DNA of 64,000 nucleotides from Methylobacillus glycogenes JCM 2850 (GTDB taxonomy: Bacteria > Pseudomonadota > Gammaproteobacteria > Burkholderiales > Methylophilaceae), in contig NZ_BAMT01000001.1 of the NCBI RefSeq assembly GCF_000617925.1, forward strand, positions 496,001 to 560,000. The letters run 5' to 3'. Position numbers and translations under genes: made by a program. Of this stretch, positions 1 to 10,355 are shown piece by piece; within the stretch, counting starts at the first letter, position 1; the number at the start of each line of letters is the position of its first letter. Under the pieces are notes generated by a model. The model had not been told where the DNA came from, searched no databases, and was given only the letters and a program-made list of their open reading frames with translations.

Positions 1-2
1 AC

Positions 3-281
3 GGCAGCTCACCGCAGGAGTTGCTCAAGAGCGTGGTGCATATGATCAGGCAGCAGGAGCAGGCGCAGCGTGAACTGGCGGCCATGACCGGGGAAACCAA
101 GATTACAGCCTGGGTGCTGTCGCTGACGCCCTTGCTGATCCTGGGCTATATGTATGTCAGCAACCCCGGATATCTCGACATGATGTTGCAGGATGCCAGC
201 GGGGCCATGATTTTCAAGGGCGCGCTGATCATGCAGGTGACGGGTGTGCTGATTTTCTGGCGCATGATGAAGAGCATATAG
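3..281 (+). CDS. tadB: TadB, type II secretion F-domain protein of the Tad pilus (3' end only)
   Basis: This is the C-terminal part of an inner-membrane platform protein of the Tad/Flp pilus; the 5' end lies outside the window, and the open frame runs in from the first full codon. The visible 92 residues contain two hydrophobic segments (around VLSLTPLLILGYMYV and GALIMQVTGVLIFW) separated by a short loop, and end in RMMKSI. This is the usual C-terminal layout of T2SSF-domain TadB proteins. Family knowledge: TadB and TadC together anchor the pilus machine and work with the TadA ATPase. The identification relies partly on the neighbours tadC, tadD and tadG, which follow in the same direction with short gaps. 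Confidence 0.8.
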   Translation, partial: GSSPQELLKSVVHMIRQQEQAQRELAAMTGETKITAWVLSLTPLLILGYMYVSNPGYLDMMLQDASGAMIFKGALIMQVTGVLIFWRMMKSI

Positions 282-296
282 GATGAAGCCCAACCC

Positions 297-1198
297 ATGA
301 ATATCTGGCTGATTATGAGTATGGTGGGCTTGCTGGCAGGGGCCATGCTGCTGATGTTTGCCGAGCTATCGCGCATGCGCAAGCTGGATGCCCATGCACG
401 GTTTGAGGATGTACTGGGGCGCAAGAAGCGCCTGCATCTGCCTTCACCCAAGCGCGGGTAGAGCGTTTCATAGAGCGTTTGTCCGTGCTACCAAGCAGCA
501 AAGACCGAGAAGTGCTCAAACTGCTGGTGCAAGCTGGTTACCGTGGCCGCACCCGTGTCATTTTTAATGCCATGGTTCGTCTGGGGCCTTTAACCACGGC
601 GGGGGTCACCGCCTTGTTTTTCCTGATTGAGGGCGAGAGCCTGGGCGGCAGTCTGCTCAAAGCCTTGTTTGGGTATGCTGGCTTTTACGTGGTAATACGC
701 TACATCCTGCGCAATATGGCGCAACGTAGGCTCAAGCGTATCACTAAGGAGATCACTACCTTTCTGCATTTGCTGGTCATGCTATTTGATTCTGGCCTGT
801 CCATGGAGCATTCGCTACGCATCATGGTAGAGCAGGCTGATGAAATCATGCCTGAGCTGGCGCAAGAGCTGCAGCGTGTTCTGGCGCGTATTGCCGCCGG
901 GCAGGACAGGGGCGAGGCCTTGCTCGGCATGAGCCAGATGTTGGATATCCCCGACCTCACAGAAGTAGTCGCCATGCTGAAACAGGTGGCTACGCAGGGG
1001 GGCAATGTGCGCGAATCCATCATGCGCTATGCCGCACTGGTGGAGGAGCGGCAGTTTTCTGCCTTGCGTGAAAGGGTGGGCAAGCTCTCCGCCAAGATGA
1101 CCATCGTCATGATGTTGTTCATGTTCCCGGCCTTGATGGTCTTTATCGCTGGCCCTGGCTTTATTGGCCTGGGACGTGCACTGAGCTCTATGGGGTAA
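297..1198 (+). CDS. tadC: TadC, Tad pilus platform protein (frameshifted in this sequence)
   Basis: Second T2SSF-domain membrane protein of the Tad pilus. Translation from ATG 297 gives a hydrophobic N-terminus and continues to LHLPSPKRG, where TAG at 459-461 stops it. The frame one base away reads on as VERFIERLSVL and then the T2SSF domain (LLVQAGYRG, later LMVFIAGPGFIGLGRAL) to the stop at 1198. Adding one G to the GGG run at 456-458 restores a single frame of about 300 codons, the normal TadC length. The 3' part alone has no convincing start near 479. I infer a missing base rather than two genes. The gene starts 15 bases after tadB and ends just before tadD, so the three are probably co-transcribed. 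Confidence 0.8.
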
Positions 1199-1201
1199 AA
1201 G

Positions 1202-2026
1202 ATGAAATACTCAAGCGCGCATCAAGTTTACTTCTCATGGTTCAAGCTGCATGCAAGTCGTTTGGCAGGCGCTGTGTTGCTGGCAATGCTGCTGCAAGGC
1301 TTGCCAGCCTGGGCCGAGAGTTCGGATAAAACCGCCAAGGAAAATGCCGCCAAGCTTTCCTGCCAGGCAATCTCGGCGGAAGACAAGACCCAGCTGGAAA
1401 TGATAGGCAAGGTACTGGCAGATGGTAAGGCCTACGCCGCGATTGCTTTCCTTGACGCCTCCAAGCTGGAGCTGCCGCAGGCCAGACTCTACCGCGCCCA
1501 TGCCCTGCGTCAGACCGGGCAGTATGAACAATCAGCACAGTATTATCAGGCGCTGCTAGGCAGTTGCGTTTCTGGCCTGGCCTATCAGGGCATGGGGCTA
1601 TTGGCCGAAATGCAGGATCAGCATGAGGCGGCCATCAGTTACCTCAAGGTGGCCAGCACCTTGTTGCCTGTGGAAAGTCGGGTACGTGGCGATTATGGCT
1701 ATGCGCTCATGATGGCTGGTGATAACCGACAGGCACTGGCCGAGCTGCTGACCGCCATAGAGCTGGATGGTAAGAATCGCTTGGCGATTAATAACCTGGT
1801 TTTATTGATGTTCAAGACCGGTCAGGATGAAAAAGCCGCACAGATTGCCAGTGACTATGGCATCACGGAACAAAACCTGGCTGAGATACGCAACAGCCTA
1901 GGCCAGTCGTCGCTCAACCCTGCAGCCAAGAGCGGCCAACGCCAGCAATATATGCTGGGCAGCTGCAATGGTAATACCCAACTATGCACAGGGATACTCA
2001 GTCCTACTCTGGAGGTTGTTCAATGA
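1202..2026 (+). CDS. tadD: TadD-like secreted TPR protein
   Basis: Tetratricopeptide-repeat protein of 274 residues, probably the TadD-type pilotin or assembly factor of the Tad pilus. The N-terminus has a positively charged start followed by a hydrophobic stretch (AGAVLLAMLLQGLPAWA), a plausible signal peptide, although the n-region is long. From about residue 85 to 215 there are helical pairs of TPR type, for example LYRAHALRQTGQYEQSAQYY and a unit around YGYALMMAGDNRQALAEL. The C-terminus is a low-complexity tail with two cysteines. It follows tadC by three bases and overlaps the next start by four bases (ATGA at 2023-2026), indicating translational coupling. Family-level call is firm; the exact TadD role is from context. 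Confidence 0.75.
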   Translation: MKYSSAHQVYFSWFKLHASRLAGAVLLAMLLQGLPAWAESSDKTAKENAAKLSCQAISAEDKTQLEMIGKVLADGKAYAAIAFLDASKLELPQARLYRAHALRQTGQYEQSAQYYQALLGSCVSGLAYQGMGLLAEMQDQHEAAISYLKVASTLLPVESRVRGDYGYALMMAGDNRQALAELLTAIELDGKNRLAINNLVLLMFKTGQDEKAAQIASDYGITEQNLAEIRNSLGQSSLNPAAKSGQRQQYMLGSCNGNTQLCTGILSPTLEVVQ

Positions 2027-2292
2027 AAACTGCCCTTATCATCAGCGTGCTGGCAATCTCGCTGCAGGCAGCAGCGGAAGAAAGCGCTGCCGCCAGAGCC
2101 GAAAATGAACCGTCGCTGACACCTACCGAGACCTGGCTCAAATTGCAGCGTGAAGGTGAGCAGGCTTCTGTAAAGCGTCAGACCTTGTCCGGGCCAGCCA
2201 TGGAAAATATCCACAAACGCTATCTGGATAGTTTCACCCGACCTATCCCCGAGCGTTTTGATCCAGGCAGTTTCAACAACTCCAGCAAATAG
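2023..2292 (+). CDS. DUF3613-type small secreted protein of the Tad locus
   Basis: Small exported protein of 89 residues. The start at ATG 2023 is chosen over an upstream codon because GGAGG (2011-2015) sits at good distance and the ATG overlaps the tadD stop. The N-terminus MKTALIISVLAISLQAAAEE is a clear signal peptide. The mature part has a conserved-looking block (TPTETWLKLQREG) and a Pro/Arg-rich C-terminal part (RYLDSFTRPIPERF), which matches what I remember of DUF3613 proteins found between tadD and tadG in betaproteobacteria. Function unknown; location suggests a role in pilus assembly in the periplasm. Confidence 0.65.
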   Translation: MKTALIISVLAISLQAAAEESAAARAENEPSLTPTETWLKLQREGEQASVKRQTLSGPAMENIHKRYLDSFTRPIPERFDPGSFNNSSK

Positions 2293-2311
2293 TCAGCAAA
2301 AGGCACTCACC

Positions 2312-3997
2312 ATGACCAGGCCAGTCTCAACTCGCCACCATCAACGCGGCGCCATAGGCGTATTTGGTGTGGTGGTGTTGCTGCTGGCGGTCTTGTTCAC
2401 TGCCGTAGTGGTCGATAGCGCCAGGCTATGGTCGCAAAAGCGCAAGCTGCAAAGCATTGCCGATATGGCGGCAATCGATGCCGCGAAAGAGGTGGGGGGC
2501 TGCCCCGCAGGAACTACGGCCGACATGAAAACCCGTGTTGCCAATGCGGCCCAGGCATCTGCTTTGTCCAATGGCTATGTGGGCAGCTTGTTATCTACGC
2601 CCAATGCGGTGGATGTGGGCATGACTCAGCCGGATATGACGACAGGCGTGCGCAGCTTCTCTGCTAGCAGTTCTCAGCGCCAATCGGTGCGGGTACGAGC
2701 CACGCGTGAAGTACCCGCCAGCTTGTTTGCGGGCGGTTTGTTCACGGGCAATATCGTCATCACGGCGGATGCGGTGGCTCCTTCTCGCAGCTCTTATGCC
2801 TCGTTCATGGTGGGGAGCACAGCGGCTACCCTCAATACGTCTGATTCCAACCTGCTCAATGCCTTGCTCGGCAAGGTGCTGGGCACTACGCTGACACTGG
2901 GCCTGGCGTCTTATCAGGGCATCGCCAACAGTCAACTGACCTTGCTCAATCTGGTGCAGGCCAGGGGGACCTCGGTGGGATCGGTCAACGACCTGCTTAA
3001 CCTCAATCTCTCGCTCAAGGATTTTATGCAGTTGCTGGCAGTGGCAGCCGGGCAAAGCGGGGCCACTTCCAACGCTCAGGTGGTGGCAGATCTGGCGAAT
3101 TTAGCTACCAAAACCGTCAACACTACCAATATCAAGATAGGCGATGTGCTCAAGGTGGTGAATCCAGACCCTAATGCGGTGCTGGGCGCGGGCATCAATG
3201 TGCTGCAATTGCTGAATACTGCGGTATTGGTTGCCAATGGCAACAATGCCATAGGCTTGCCGCTGGGGATTAGCATCCCCAACCTGACTTCCATTGATAT
3301 CAAAGCCTTTGTTGTGCAGCCGCCGCAACTGGTGATAGGGCCGGCAGCGTTTACAGGCGGCCCAGCCTGTACCGTGGCAAGGACAGCACAGGTGCGTGTG
3401 GAAACCAGCGTTAACCAGCCTGGCATTCTCGGTCTTATCGCCGCGATAGATTTAAAGCTGGTGGTGGAGGTGGCACCGGGGCGTGCCGAACTGATGGGGA
3501 TAACCACGCTGAGTAATGGGCAGACCAATGTACGCATTGATGCTTATCCCGGGCTAGCCAGTATACGGCTGACCAATAATGCAGGCTCTGGCCCGGCGGA
3601 GCTCAGGGTGGTAGGACCTTTGGCTTATGCCGAGCTTGGCCTCAATGCGCCTATCACTCAACCCGCCCCTAATACCATGACCTTCAACCTTAGCCATCCT
3701 GTCAGTAATAGTCTGCCTGTCTCAGCCAACAGCTATGGTTCAGCGGGGCAAAGCATGGCGGGTCTGGCGACTGGGGCCAATCTCAATATCAATGTCTGTG
3801 TTGCCGGAATTTGCCTGGGTAACGTTGTCAATGCCATCCTGACCCCCACGATCAATAACATTGTGCTGCCACTGCTGGCTGGGGTGACCGCCAATGTAGT
3901 CGACCCCTTGCTGAAGATGTTGGGCGTTAATATCGCCGGGGTAACAGTGATACTCACAGACGTCAAATCTGGCACTAGCCGTACGCTGGTGCGGTAA
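2312..3997 (+). CDS. tadG: TadG-like pilus protein with TadE/G N-terminal anchor
   Basis: Protein of 561 residues. ATG 2312 is chosen because it begins the typical TadE/G-like N-terminus: RGAIGVFGVVVLLLAVLFTA, a single membrane anchor, then DSARLWSQKRKLQSIADMAA, the conserved region after the anchor where the pseudopilin-like helix continues and AADAAA-like motifs occur. The remainder is a long extracytoplasmic region rich in Ala, Gly, Leu, Val and Asn with few charges, as in DUF2134/TadG C-terminal domains. It is the last gene of the locus in this direction; the next gene is convergent. Family knowledge: TadG is a minor pilin-like protein needed for Flp pilus assembly. No substrate or partner can be read directly. 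Confidence 0.75.
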   Translation: MTRPVSTRHHQRGAIGVFGVVVLLLAVLFTAVVVDSARLWSQKRKLQSIADMAAIDAAKEVGGCPAGTTADMKTRVANAAQASALSNGYVGSLLSTPNAVDVGMTQPDMTTGVRSFSASSSQRQSVRVRATREVPASLFAGGLFTGNIVITADAVAPSRSSYASFMVGSTAATLNTSDSNLLNALLGKVLGTTLTLGLASYQGIANSQLTLLNLVQARGTSVGSVNDLLNLNLSLKDFMQLLAVAAGQSGATSNAQVVADLANLATKTVNTTNIKIGDVLKVVNPDPNAVLGAGINVLQLLNTAVLVANGNNAIGLPLGISIPNLTSIDIKAFVVQPPQLVIGPAAFTGGPACTVARTAQVRVETSVNQPGILGLIAAIDLKLVVEVAPGRAELMGITTLSNGQTNVRIDAYPGLASIRLTNNAGSGPAELRVVGPLAYAELGLNAPITQPAPNTMTFNLSHPVSNSLPVSANSYGSAGQSMAGLATGANLNINVCVAGICLGNVVNAILTPTINNIVLPLLAGVTANVVDPLLKMLGVNIAGVTVILTDVKSGTSRTLVR

Positions 3998-4046
3998 GCA
4001 CCTAGCTTGGTAAGTGTGCTTGATGCCGCAGACAGTTGTAATCAGA

Positions 4047-4361
4047 TTAGTGACTGAGCTTAAGCCCTATGATGCCGCCTATGATCAGGCACAGGCTGGC
4101 CAGCCTTAACGCGCTGGTGGGTTCGTCAAATAGCCAGATCCCCATGATCACCGTACCCACCGCACCTATGCCCACCCACACTGCGTAAGCCGTCCCTATG
4201 GGCAAGCCACGCATGGCCAGGCTCAGCAGGCCAACGCTGCACAACATGGCCACCAGTGTGCCTACACTGGGCCAAAAACGGCTGAAGCCTTCGGTATATT
4301 TGAGACCTATCGCCCAGACCACTTCCAGCAGTCCAGCGATGATCAGGGTAAACCATGCCAT
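4047..4361 (-). CDS. sugE: SMR-family exporter of the SugE/Gdx type
   Basis: Four-helix small multidrug resistance protein of about 104 residues. The start [19 protein letters not shown] is the standard SugE N-terminus and includes the essential membrane Glu of helix 1 (in GLLEVVWA). An in-frame ATG five codons upstream is possible but less typical. Downstream motifs [14 protein letters not shown], then [14 protein letters not shown] and a last helix [13 protein letters not shown] complete the family layout. Known SugE/Gdx members export guanidinium in exchange for protons; some act on quaternary ammonium compounds. I looked for a guanidine riboswitch upstream and did not find one, so the substrate stays at family level. 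The gene is convergent with tadG. Confidence 0.9.
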   Translation of the reverse strand: MAWFTLIIAGLLEVVWAIGLKYTEGFSRFWPSVGTLVAMLCSVGLLSLAMRGLPIGTAYAVWVGIGAVGTVIMGIWLFDEPTSALRLASLCLIIGGIIGLKLSH

Positions 4362-4408
4362 GGTGAATCGTCCCAATGAAGATATATAGAGAAAAGATAG
4401 AGATAGCG

Positions 4409-4636
4409 TCAGGGGCGGCAGTTATCCTGCTGGAAAGGCCCTTGCACTCTATACCAGCCGGGGCCGGGTGAGTGCTGTAAACAAATAGTCTGGCCATTCA
4501 GCTTGCTCTGCCAAAGATACCAGGGCGCAGGGGCGGCCTGGGCAGCGGGCGAGCAGAGCAAGATGGCCAGCAGCAAGGCTGGTAGCGCAGGGCGAGCCAG
4601 TGGTATAAGCCAATTCAGTGACATAAGCCAATTCAT
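4409..4636 (-). CDS. Small secreted hypothetical protein
   Basis: A 75-residue protein with a signal peptide ([22 protein letters not shown], split here as a hydrophobic core ending in AQA) and a short mature part starting [14 protein letters not shown] and containing two cysteines and several Trp residues ([13 protein letters not shown], then DNC). The mature sequence has the look of a conserved small periplasmic protein seen in many proteobacteria, but I cannot name a family. Start at the ATG whose complement is 4634-4636; a second ATG five codons later is also possible. It lies between sugE and the efflux operon, same strand. Confidence 0.55.
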   Translation of the reverse strand: MNWLMSLNWLIPLARPALPALLLAILLCSPAAQAAPAPWYLWQSKLNGQTICLQHSPGPGWYRVQGPFQQDNCRP

Positions 4637-4686
4637 GCTTTTGATTCTAACCCACCACTGACGCTGTGGTTGACAGAAATAAAGCC

Positions 4687-7600
4687 TTAAAGCTCTTGCT
4701 TCTCGAATTTACCCAGGTGCAGCATCACCGCTGGCATCACCAGCAGGTTGAGCAGGGTAGAGGTGACCAGCCCACCGACAATGATCATGGCCATGGGACC
4801 TTCGATTTCGCGCCCAGGCTCACCACTGCCTATGGCCAGCGGCAACAGGCCAAGGCCAGTCACCAAGGCCGTCATGAGGATGGAGGGCAGGCGCTCAGAG
4901 GCACCGCGGATGGCGGTTTCCAGATTCCACTCCAGGCCTTCTATATCCACCAGATGCTGGTAGTGCGAGATCAGCATGATGGCATTGCGCAGGGTGATGC
5001 CAAACAGGGTGACAAAACCGACCATGGAGCCTATGGAAATCCAGCCACCTGCCAGCACGGCGGCAATAATGCCGCCTATGAGCGCAAACGGCAGGTTGAG
5101 GAAGGTAAGGGCCAGATTGCGCAGATTACCCAGCGCGATATACAGCATGAGGAAAATCCCGGTCAGTGCCAGCAGGGAATGGACCAGCAGTTCCTGGCTG
5201 GCCTGGTTACCAGCTTCCGCCTCGCCACTGAAGGCCAGGTAATTGCCCGGAGATAAATCCACTTCGCGCCGGAGTTTTTTCTTGGCTTGCTGGTAATAGC
5301 TGTTGATATCGCCTTCCTTGAAGTTGGCGGTAACCGTCTGAATACGCTTGGTGCCCTGGTGCAGAATCTTGGACTGGCCATTTTCCTGACGGATATCGGC
5401 CACGTCCTTGAGTTGCAGCATGCGGCCCTCGATATTGCGCAACGGCAAACGGGCGGCCTGCTGGATATTCTGTCTGGCTTCGGGGGCCAGCACCACGGCT
5501 ACCCCTATGACGCGGTTATCCTGATACACCTGGGTGACCGGGCGGCTTTCATAGGCAAAGCGTATGGTATCCAGCACATCCGTGGCATGCAGGCCGTATT
5601 GCAATAGTTTTTCTGGCAATAGGCGGATTACCAGTTGCGGTGTGCCTGGCGGCGATTGCACCATCACATCTGTGGTGCCGGGGGAGGAGGCAAGCGCGGC
5701 TGCTACCAGAGTGGCATCCCGGTTAAGGCTATCCAGATCGCGGCCATAGATATTCACCACCAGCGCTGCGGCATAGCCGGAGATGGTTTCTTCTATGCGT
5801 TCGGTGAGGAAGGTGTTGATGGCAAAGTTGACGCCGATAAAGCCTGGGTAGCCAGGGCCGTCATCATCCATGCCCGAGAGTTTCTCGCGGATTTCTTCCA
5901 GAATGCGTCTTTGTTCAGCACCAGACAGGGTGCCTATCTCAATCTCGAATTCACTGTAATGCGTGCCAAAGGTATCGGCACCATTGGGCGCACGGCCTAC
6001 CCATTGTGCGACTGATTGCACACCTTCTATCTGTTGCAGCACTTCGGTGACCTTTTTGCCTATGCGCAGGGATTCCTGCTCAGAGGTGCCGGGTACCGCA
6101 GTCATGTGCATGATGTAATGGCCTTCGTAGAGGCTGGGAATGAACTGGGTCTTGAACAGAGGCAGGGTGGTGAGGCCCAGCGCAATAAACAACAGGGTCA
6201 CCCCCAGCAATATCTTGTAATGCTGCTCTATGCGGTGCAGCAGGCTGACGTAATGGCGCTTGATCCAGCGGATTACCGGAGAATCGGCGGTATCCAGCTT
6301 GGCCGAATTGCCCAGCAGCAGGTAGCACAGCGCTGGCGTCAGGGTCAGTGCCACCACTAGAGACGCCATGATGGCGCTGATATAGGCAAAGCCCAGCGGG
6401 GCAAACAACTTGCCAGCAACGCCGCCTATGGTGAGCAGCGGCAGAAACACCAGGGCCACAATAAAGGTGGCGTATACCACGGAACTGCGCACCTCCATGG
6501 AGGCATTGAACACCACGGTGTGCAGCGGCAGGGGCGTGGGCAGCAGGCGATTCTCGCGTATACGGCGGAAGATGTTTTCCGAATCTATGATGGCATCGTC
6601 GACCACTTCACCCAGCGCAATTGCCAGGCCACCCAGCACCATGATATTGAGGCCCATGCCAAACTGCTGTAGCACCAGAATGGCAGTCAACAGCGAGAGG
6701 GGAATGGCGGTGGCAGAAATAAAGGCTGCGCGTACATTGAACAGAAACAGGAACAGGACGGCGATGACGAGGATGGAGCCGATCAGAATATCAATCTGCA
6801 CGCCGTCTATCGCGGTTTCGATAAAGTTGGAGGGGCGGAATAGCTTGGGGTAGACCTGGATTTCCTTGGCGTCCAGTACCGGGCCTAGCTCTTCCAGTGC
6901 GGCTTCTACTGCCTGGGTGACGCCATCGGTATTGGCCCCGAGCTGGGATTGTACTGAGAGATAGATGCCTGTCTTGCCATTGATGGCGGCCGCACTGATG
7001 GAAGGCGCTGCGCCTTCTACCACTTTACCTATATCGGCAATGCGCAGGGTCTGGCCTGCGGCATGCAGCAGGGTGGTGCGTGCCAGTTGTTGCGGCGTTA
7101 AGGCCTGGCCTTCGGTATTGAGGATAATGCGCTGGTTGCTGTTTTCTATAAAACCAGCACCGCGTATGCCAGTGTCACGGCTGACGGCATCCACGACTTG
7201 TTGCATGGAGAGGTTGTAGCGTACCAGTTTGGCCGGGTCGACCTGAATCTGAAACTGCCTGACCTCACCACCAAACACATTGACATCGGCTACGCCCTGC
7301 ACCGCCATCAGGTGCGGTCGCAGCGTCCAGTCCACCAGGGTACGTAGCTCAGTAAGGGTGCGTACTTCAGAAGTCAGCCCTATGCCAAGCACGGTGCTGG
7401 CAGAGGAGGTCAGCGGTGTGATGTTGGGCACTATGCCCACGGGCAGCACATTGCTCAGTGTGGTCAGGCGCTCGGCAATCACCTGACGGTTGCGGTAGAT
7501 ATCGCTGCTGTCGTCAAAAATGACGGTGATGACCGATAGGCCTGGGATGGATTGTGAACGCAGGCTGCTGATGCCCACGGTGCCCGCAATGCTGTTTTCC

Positions 7601-7805
7601 AGTGGTTGTGTGACTAGGGACTCCACCAGTTCGGCAGATAGGCCTGGAGATTCGGTCTGGATCACCAGTTGCGTGGGGGCAAATTCCGGGAACACATCCA
7701 GATGGCTATGCGTGGTTTTGTACAGACCATAAAACACTACCAGCAAGGCCAGTGCGATCATGACGCCGCTTTGGCGTATGGAGAAACGGATCAGGCAGAC
7801 ATCAT
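4687..7805 (-). CDS. HME-RND (CusA/CzcA-type) efflux pump inner-membrane subunit
   Basis: Proton-driven inner-membrane pump of the heavy-metal RND family, about 1038 residues. The layout is a first helix, a large periplasmic porter domain, a central six-helix block including ALGEVVDDAIIDSENIFRR (the HME acidic signature), a second porter domain, and a final helix block ending GSGEPGREIEGPMA. The long frame as it stands starts inside the first helix at 7761. Upstream, the expected LIRFSIRQSG reads in frame but has no start, whereas ATG 7805/7802 with AGGAA just before it is out of frame by one base. One extra C near 7794 joins them as MSALIRFSIRQ. So the start here is a reconstruction. The metal (Cu, Ag, Co, Zn, Cd, Ni) cannot be read. 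Third gene of the operon. Confidence 0.88.
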
Positions 7806-7816
7806 GGCATCAGTTC

Positions 7817-8869
7817 CTAATCGTCGTTTTCGTTCTTGATCTGATACTTGAGCTCCTCGGAGAGCAGTAGCTGCGCCCCGCTGATGACGATGGTGTTGCC
7901 GGGTTCCAGGCGTTCGTGGTTAAACCAGCCGTGTTCACTTTCTACCTCGGTGCTGATGGGCACACGCACAAAGTCTTCGCTGCCTTGTTTGCGATACACC
8001 CAGGCCTTGCCACCAAACCAGACTACAGCACTTTGCGGAATATCCACCCCCGTTTTGAGCTTGGCGCTATCCATTTCACGGGTGCTGAGGCGCATGCCTG
8101 CGCGTAGTTCACCTGCGGGCGCGGCGTAAAAGTAGGTGCGGCCCTGCAAAGTGGGGTCGGCCTGCGGCGCGCTGGCAATCAAGCGTGCGTTGATGCCACG
8201 TGGTGTGCTGCCTACCGGGGTAACGTTCAACACCTTGCTTGGGCTTTCCTGATCGGCAGGCAGCACAATACGTATCAGCACCTGCTGATAATCCAGCAAG
8301 GCCTGAATTTCAGGTTTTGCATTGCGTTCCAGGGCGGCCAGGCCCAGGGTTTCACCCCATTGCTGGCGCGCGGTGTAGCGTAGATTATCCAGCGCGGTCT
8401 CCGCGGCTTGCAGCTTGGCCTGGTCACCCTTGTAAACCGCCTCGGCTGCCCACAGCATGCGGTCGGAAATATTGCGGTCATGGCGGTTGAGCTGCGCCAG
8501 GCGCTCATAGTCATTCTGACTGTTGCTGAGGCTGGCCTTGATGACTGCCAAATCACCGACTGCACTTAAGTAGCGGCTGCGCAAATCCAGCAGGCCATCC
8601 AGCGGCATCACCGTGCCCAGGCCTTCCAGCGTGGTCAGGTGTTTAACCTGAACCAGGGTCTGGGTATGAATATCACTCTGTTGCTGAGTTTCCGGGCTGA
8701 GGGTAATCAGTGAGGCACCATTTTCAGTGTGCACACGCACTGGGCTTTCGATTTCCTCGTCCTCGTTAAAGGCCTCGAACTCATCCTTGCTGAACAGCAC
8801 CAGCAACCAGAGCAATACGACAATCAGGCAGGCCTGGATGATGATGACCGCGGCGGTTTTCTTGTTCAT
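7817..8869 (-). CDS. Periplasmic adaptor (membrane fusion) protein of the RND pump
   Basis: 350-residue HlyD/CusB-type adaptor that bridges the RND pump and the outer-membrane channel. It has one N-terminal membrane anchor (VIIIQACLIVVLLWLLVLF) followed by an acidic linker, a region resembling the lipoyl and helical-hairpin domains (DYERLAQLNRHDRNISDRML), and a beta-barrel and membrane-proximal part with the typical ending around IPQSAVVWFGGKAWVYRK and GNTIVISGAQLL. It lacks the His/Met-rich extension found in CusB of E. coli, so copper specificity is not indicated. Start overlaps the stop of the upstream outer-membrane gene by four bases, and the pump gene follows after about a dozen bases, so this is one operon. 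Confidence 0.88.
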   Translation of the reverse strand: MNKKTAAVIIIQACLIVVLLWLLVLFSKDEFEAFNEDEEIESPVRVHTENGASLITLSPETQQQSDIHTQTLVQVKHLTTLEGLGTVMPLDGLLDLRSRYLSAVGDLAVIKASLSNSQNDYERLAQLNRHDRNISDRMLWAAEAVYKGDQAKLQAAETALDNLRYTARQQWGETLGLAALERNAKPEIQALLDYQQVLIRIVLPADQESPSKVLNVTPVGSTPRGINARLIASAPQADPTLQGRTYFYAAPAGELRAGMRLSTREMDSAKLKTGVDIPQSAVVWFGGKAWVYRKQGSEDFVRVPISTEVESEHGWFNHERLEPGNTIVISGAQLLLSEELKYQIKNENDD

Positions 8870-10355
8870 GGCTGAGGCTTCCGTGGCGACTGATCTTGAG
8901 ATTGCGTTGATAAGGTTTGCTGAGCGCTGAGATATTGCTGGGATGTGGCATCCAGCTGACGCGGTAAAGCACCCAGGTTTTCCAGCGGTAGCTGCATGCT
9001 GTCTTCCAGTGCCGCGGCGGCACGTTGCACCTGATATTCCGCGCTAATGAAATTTTGCTTGGCCAGCAGGCTTTCGAGTTGTTGGGTCACTAGCTCCAGC
9101 CTGTCGGCATAGCCCAGCTCGAAGCGCTGCCCAGCCAGCACGGCTTGTTGTTGCAGCGTCTGGTAAAGCGCGCCTGCCTGGGTTAAGGCCTGCAAGGCCG
9201 CAGCGTAGCGGCTGCGCGCGCTGTCCATGGAGGCTATCACTCTGGCTTGCAGGGCTTCAAACTGCGCAGCCTCATTGGCGCGCAAGGCAGTGGCTTCGGC
9301 AATCTGGCCCTGGTTGCGATGCATGATGTTGAGCAGGCTGTTAATGCCCAGCGACCAGATATGGAAGCCTTCCTCATAGTTGTAGGCAGGGGAGAGGCTG
9401 ATATCCGGGTATTGCCGCGCAATTTCCAGCCGCAGTCTGGCCTCGCTGGCCGCATAACGCGCCAGGCTGGCGCGGATGTCCACGCGGTTTTGCAGCGCGG
9501 CATCTTGCGCTGTGGGGTTGAGGCTGTGGGCGATATCGATATTGTGTTGTGCCTGCATCAGCGTGGCAGCGTCATCGGCTTGCAGGGTGAGGCTGGTGAA
9601 TTTGTTCAGAGGCAGCCCGGCATTGCTGGCCAGCTGGGTTTTCAGTTCTTCTATTCTGCCTTGTTCCAGCACCAGGCTTTGCTGTATGCGCTGCCATTGC
9701 AGCCTGGCGTTGCTGAGTTCCACGCTAGAAACCATGCCGGCTTCCAGCCTTTGCTGCAGCATGGTGACGATATGCTCGCGCAGGCGGTTTTCTTGCTGCA
9801 GTATGAGCAGATTCTGCTGGGCGGCGTTGAGCTCTATCCAGCTCAGTAACAAGCGCTGCCTAAGTGTCCAGGCGGTCTGGGCGATATTGAAGCGGGCATC
9901 GTCTGACAAGGCCGTGGCCATATCTATGCGCGCCTGGCGCTTGCCTGCGGTTTCTATGGGGATATTGAAGCCCAGGCTGTAGACCTCGGGCACATCGGGT
10001 TCATTGCGGCGCCCGGCCCCGGCTGAAATGCTGGGGTTAGGCCGTTGACCTGCGGTGGTGATGCCAGCCATGGCGACTTGTAATTGGCTGCGGGCCACAT
10101 TGAGGTCAGGGTGGAAGTAGAAGCTGCTGTGCAATAGCTCGCGCCAGCCCCACTGCGCTGGCAGGTTGGCATAGCCTTCCTCGCGCATATAAGCCTGAAA
10201 CCCCTCATCTCCCGTATCGTGCATCCGTAACGAAACCATGCCATCACGCGCCTGTAATGGCTGCGCCTGGTATTTCTGGTAGCCGCAGGTGTAATCAGCA
10301 GGCTACACAACAAAAGGCAGGATATTCGTCCGGGCGCTGATTTTATTGTATTCAT
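8866..10355 (-). CDS. TolC-family outer-membrane channel of the RND pump (frameshifted near signal peptide)
   Basis: Outer-membrane efflux protein, two OEP repeats, about 495 residues. The mature part (YQKYQAQPLQARDGM onward, with long alpha-helical stretches such as LRLEIARQYPDISLSPAYNY) reads openly to 8866. The signal region reads from ATG 10355 as MNTIKSAPGRISCLLLCSLL and then goes out of frame near 10288. One extra base there joins LLIT to a Cys followed by GYQKYQAQ, which would make a lipoprotein of the CusC/OprM kind. The ATG nearest to the open mature frame (10239) would lack any export signal, so I prefer the reconstruction. First gene of the three-gene efflux operon; no metal-sensing regulator is adjacent. 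Confidence 0.8.

Noticed and set aside
4362..4440. Guanidine riboswitch upstream of sugE
   Set aside because: ACG-containing bases occur near the start, but no pair of hairpins with ACGR loops and no ykkC-like conserved core can be drawn.
4666..6360. Plus-strand frames opposite the RND pump gene
   Set aside because: Low-complexity translations opposite a clearly conserved membrane protein.
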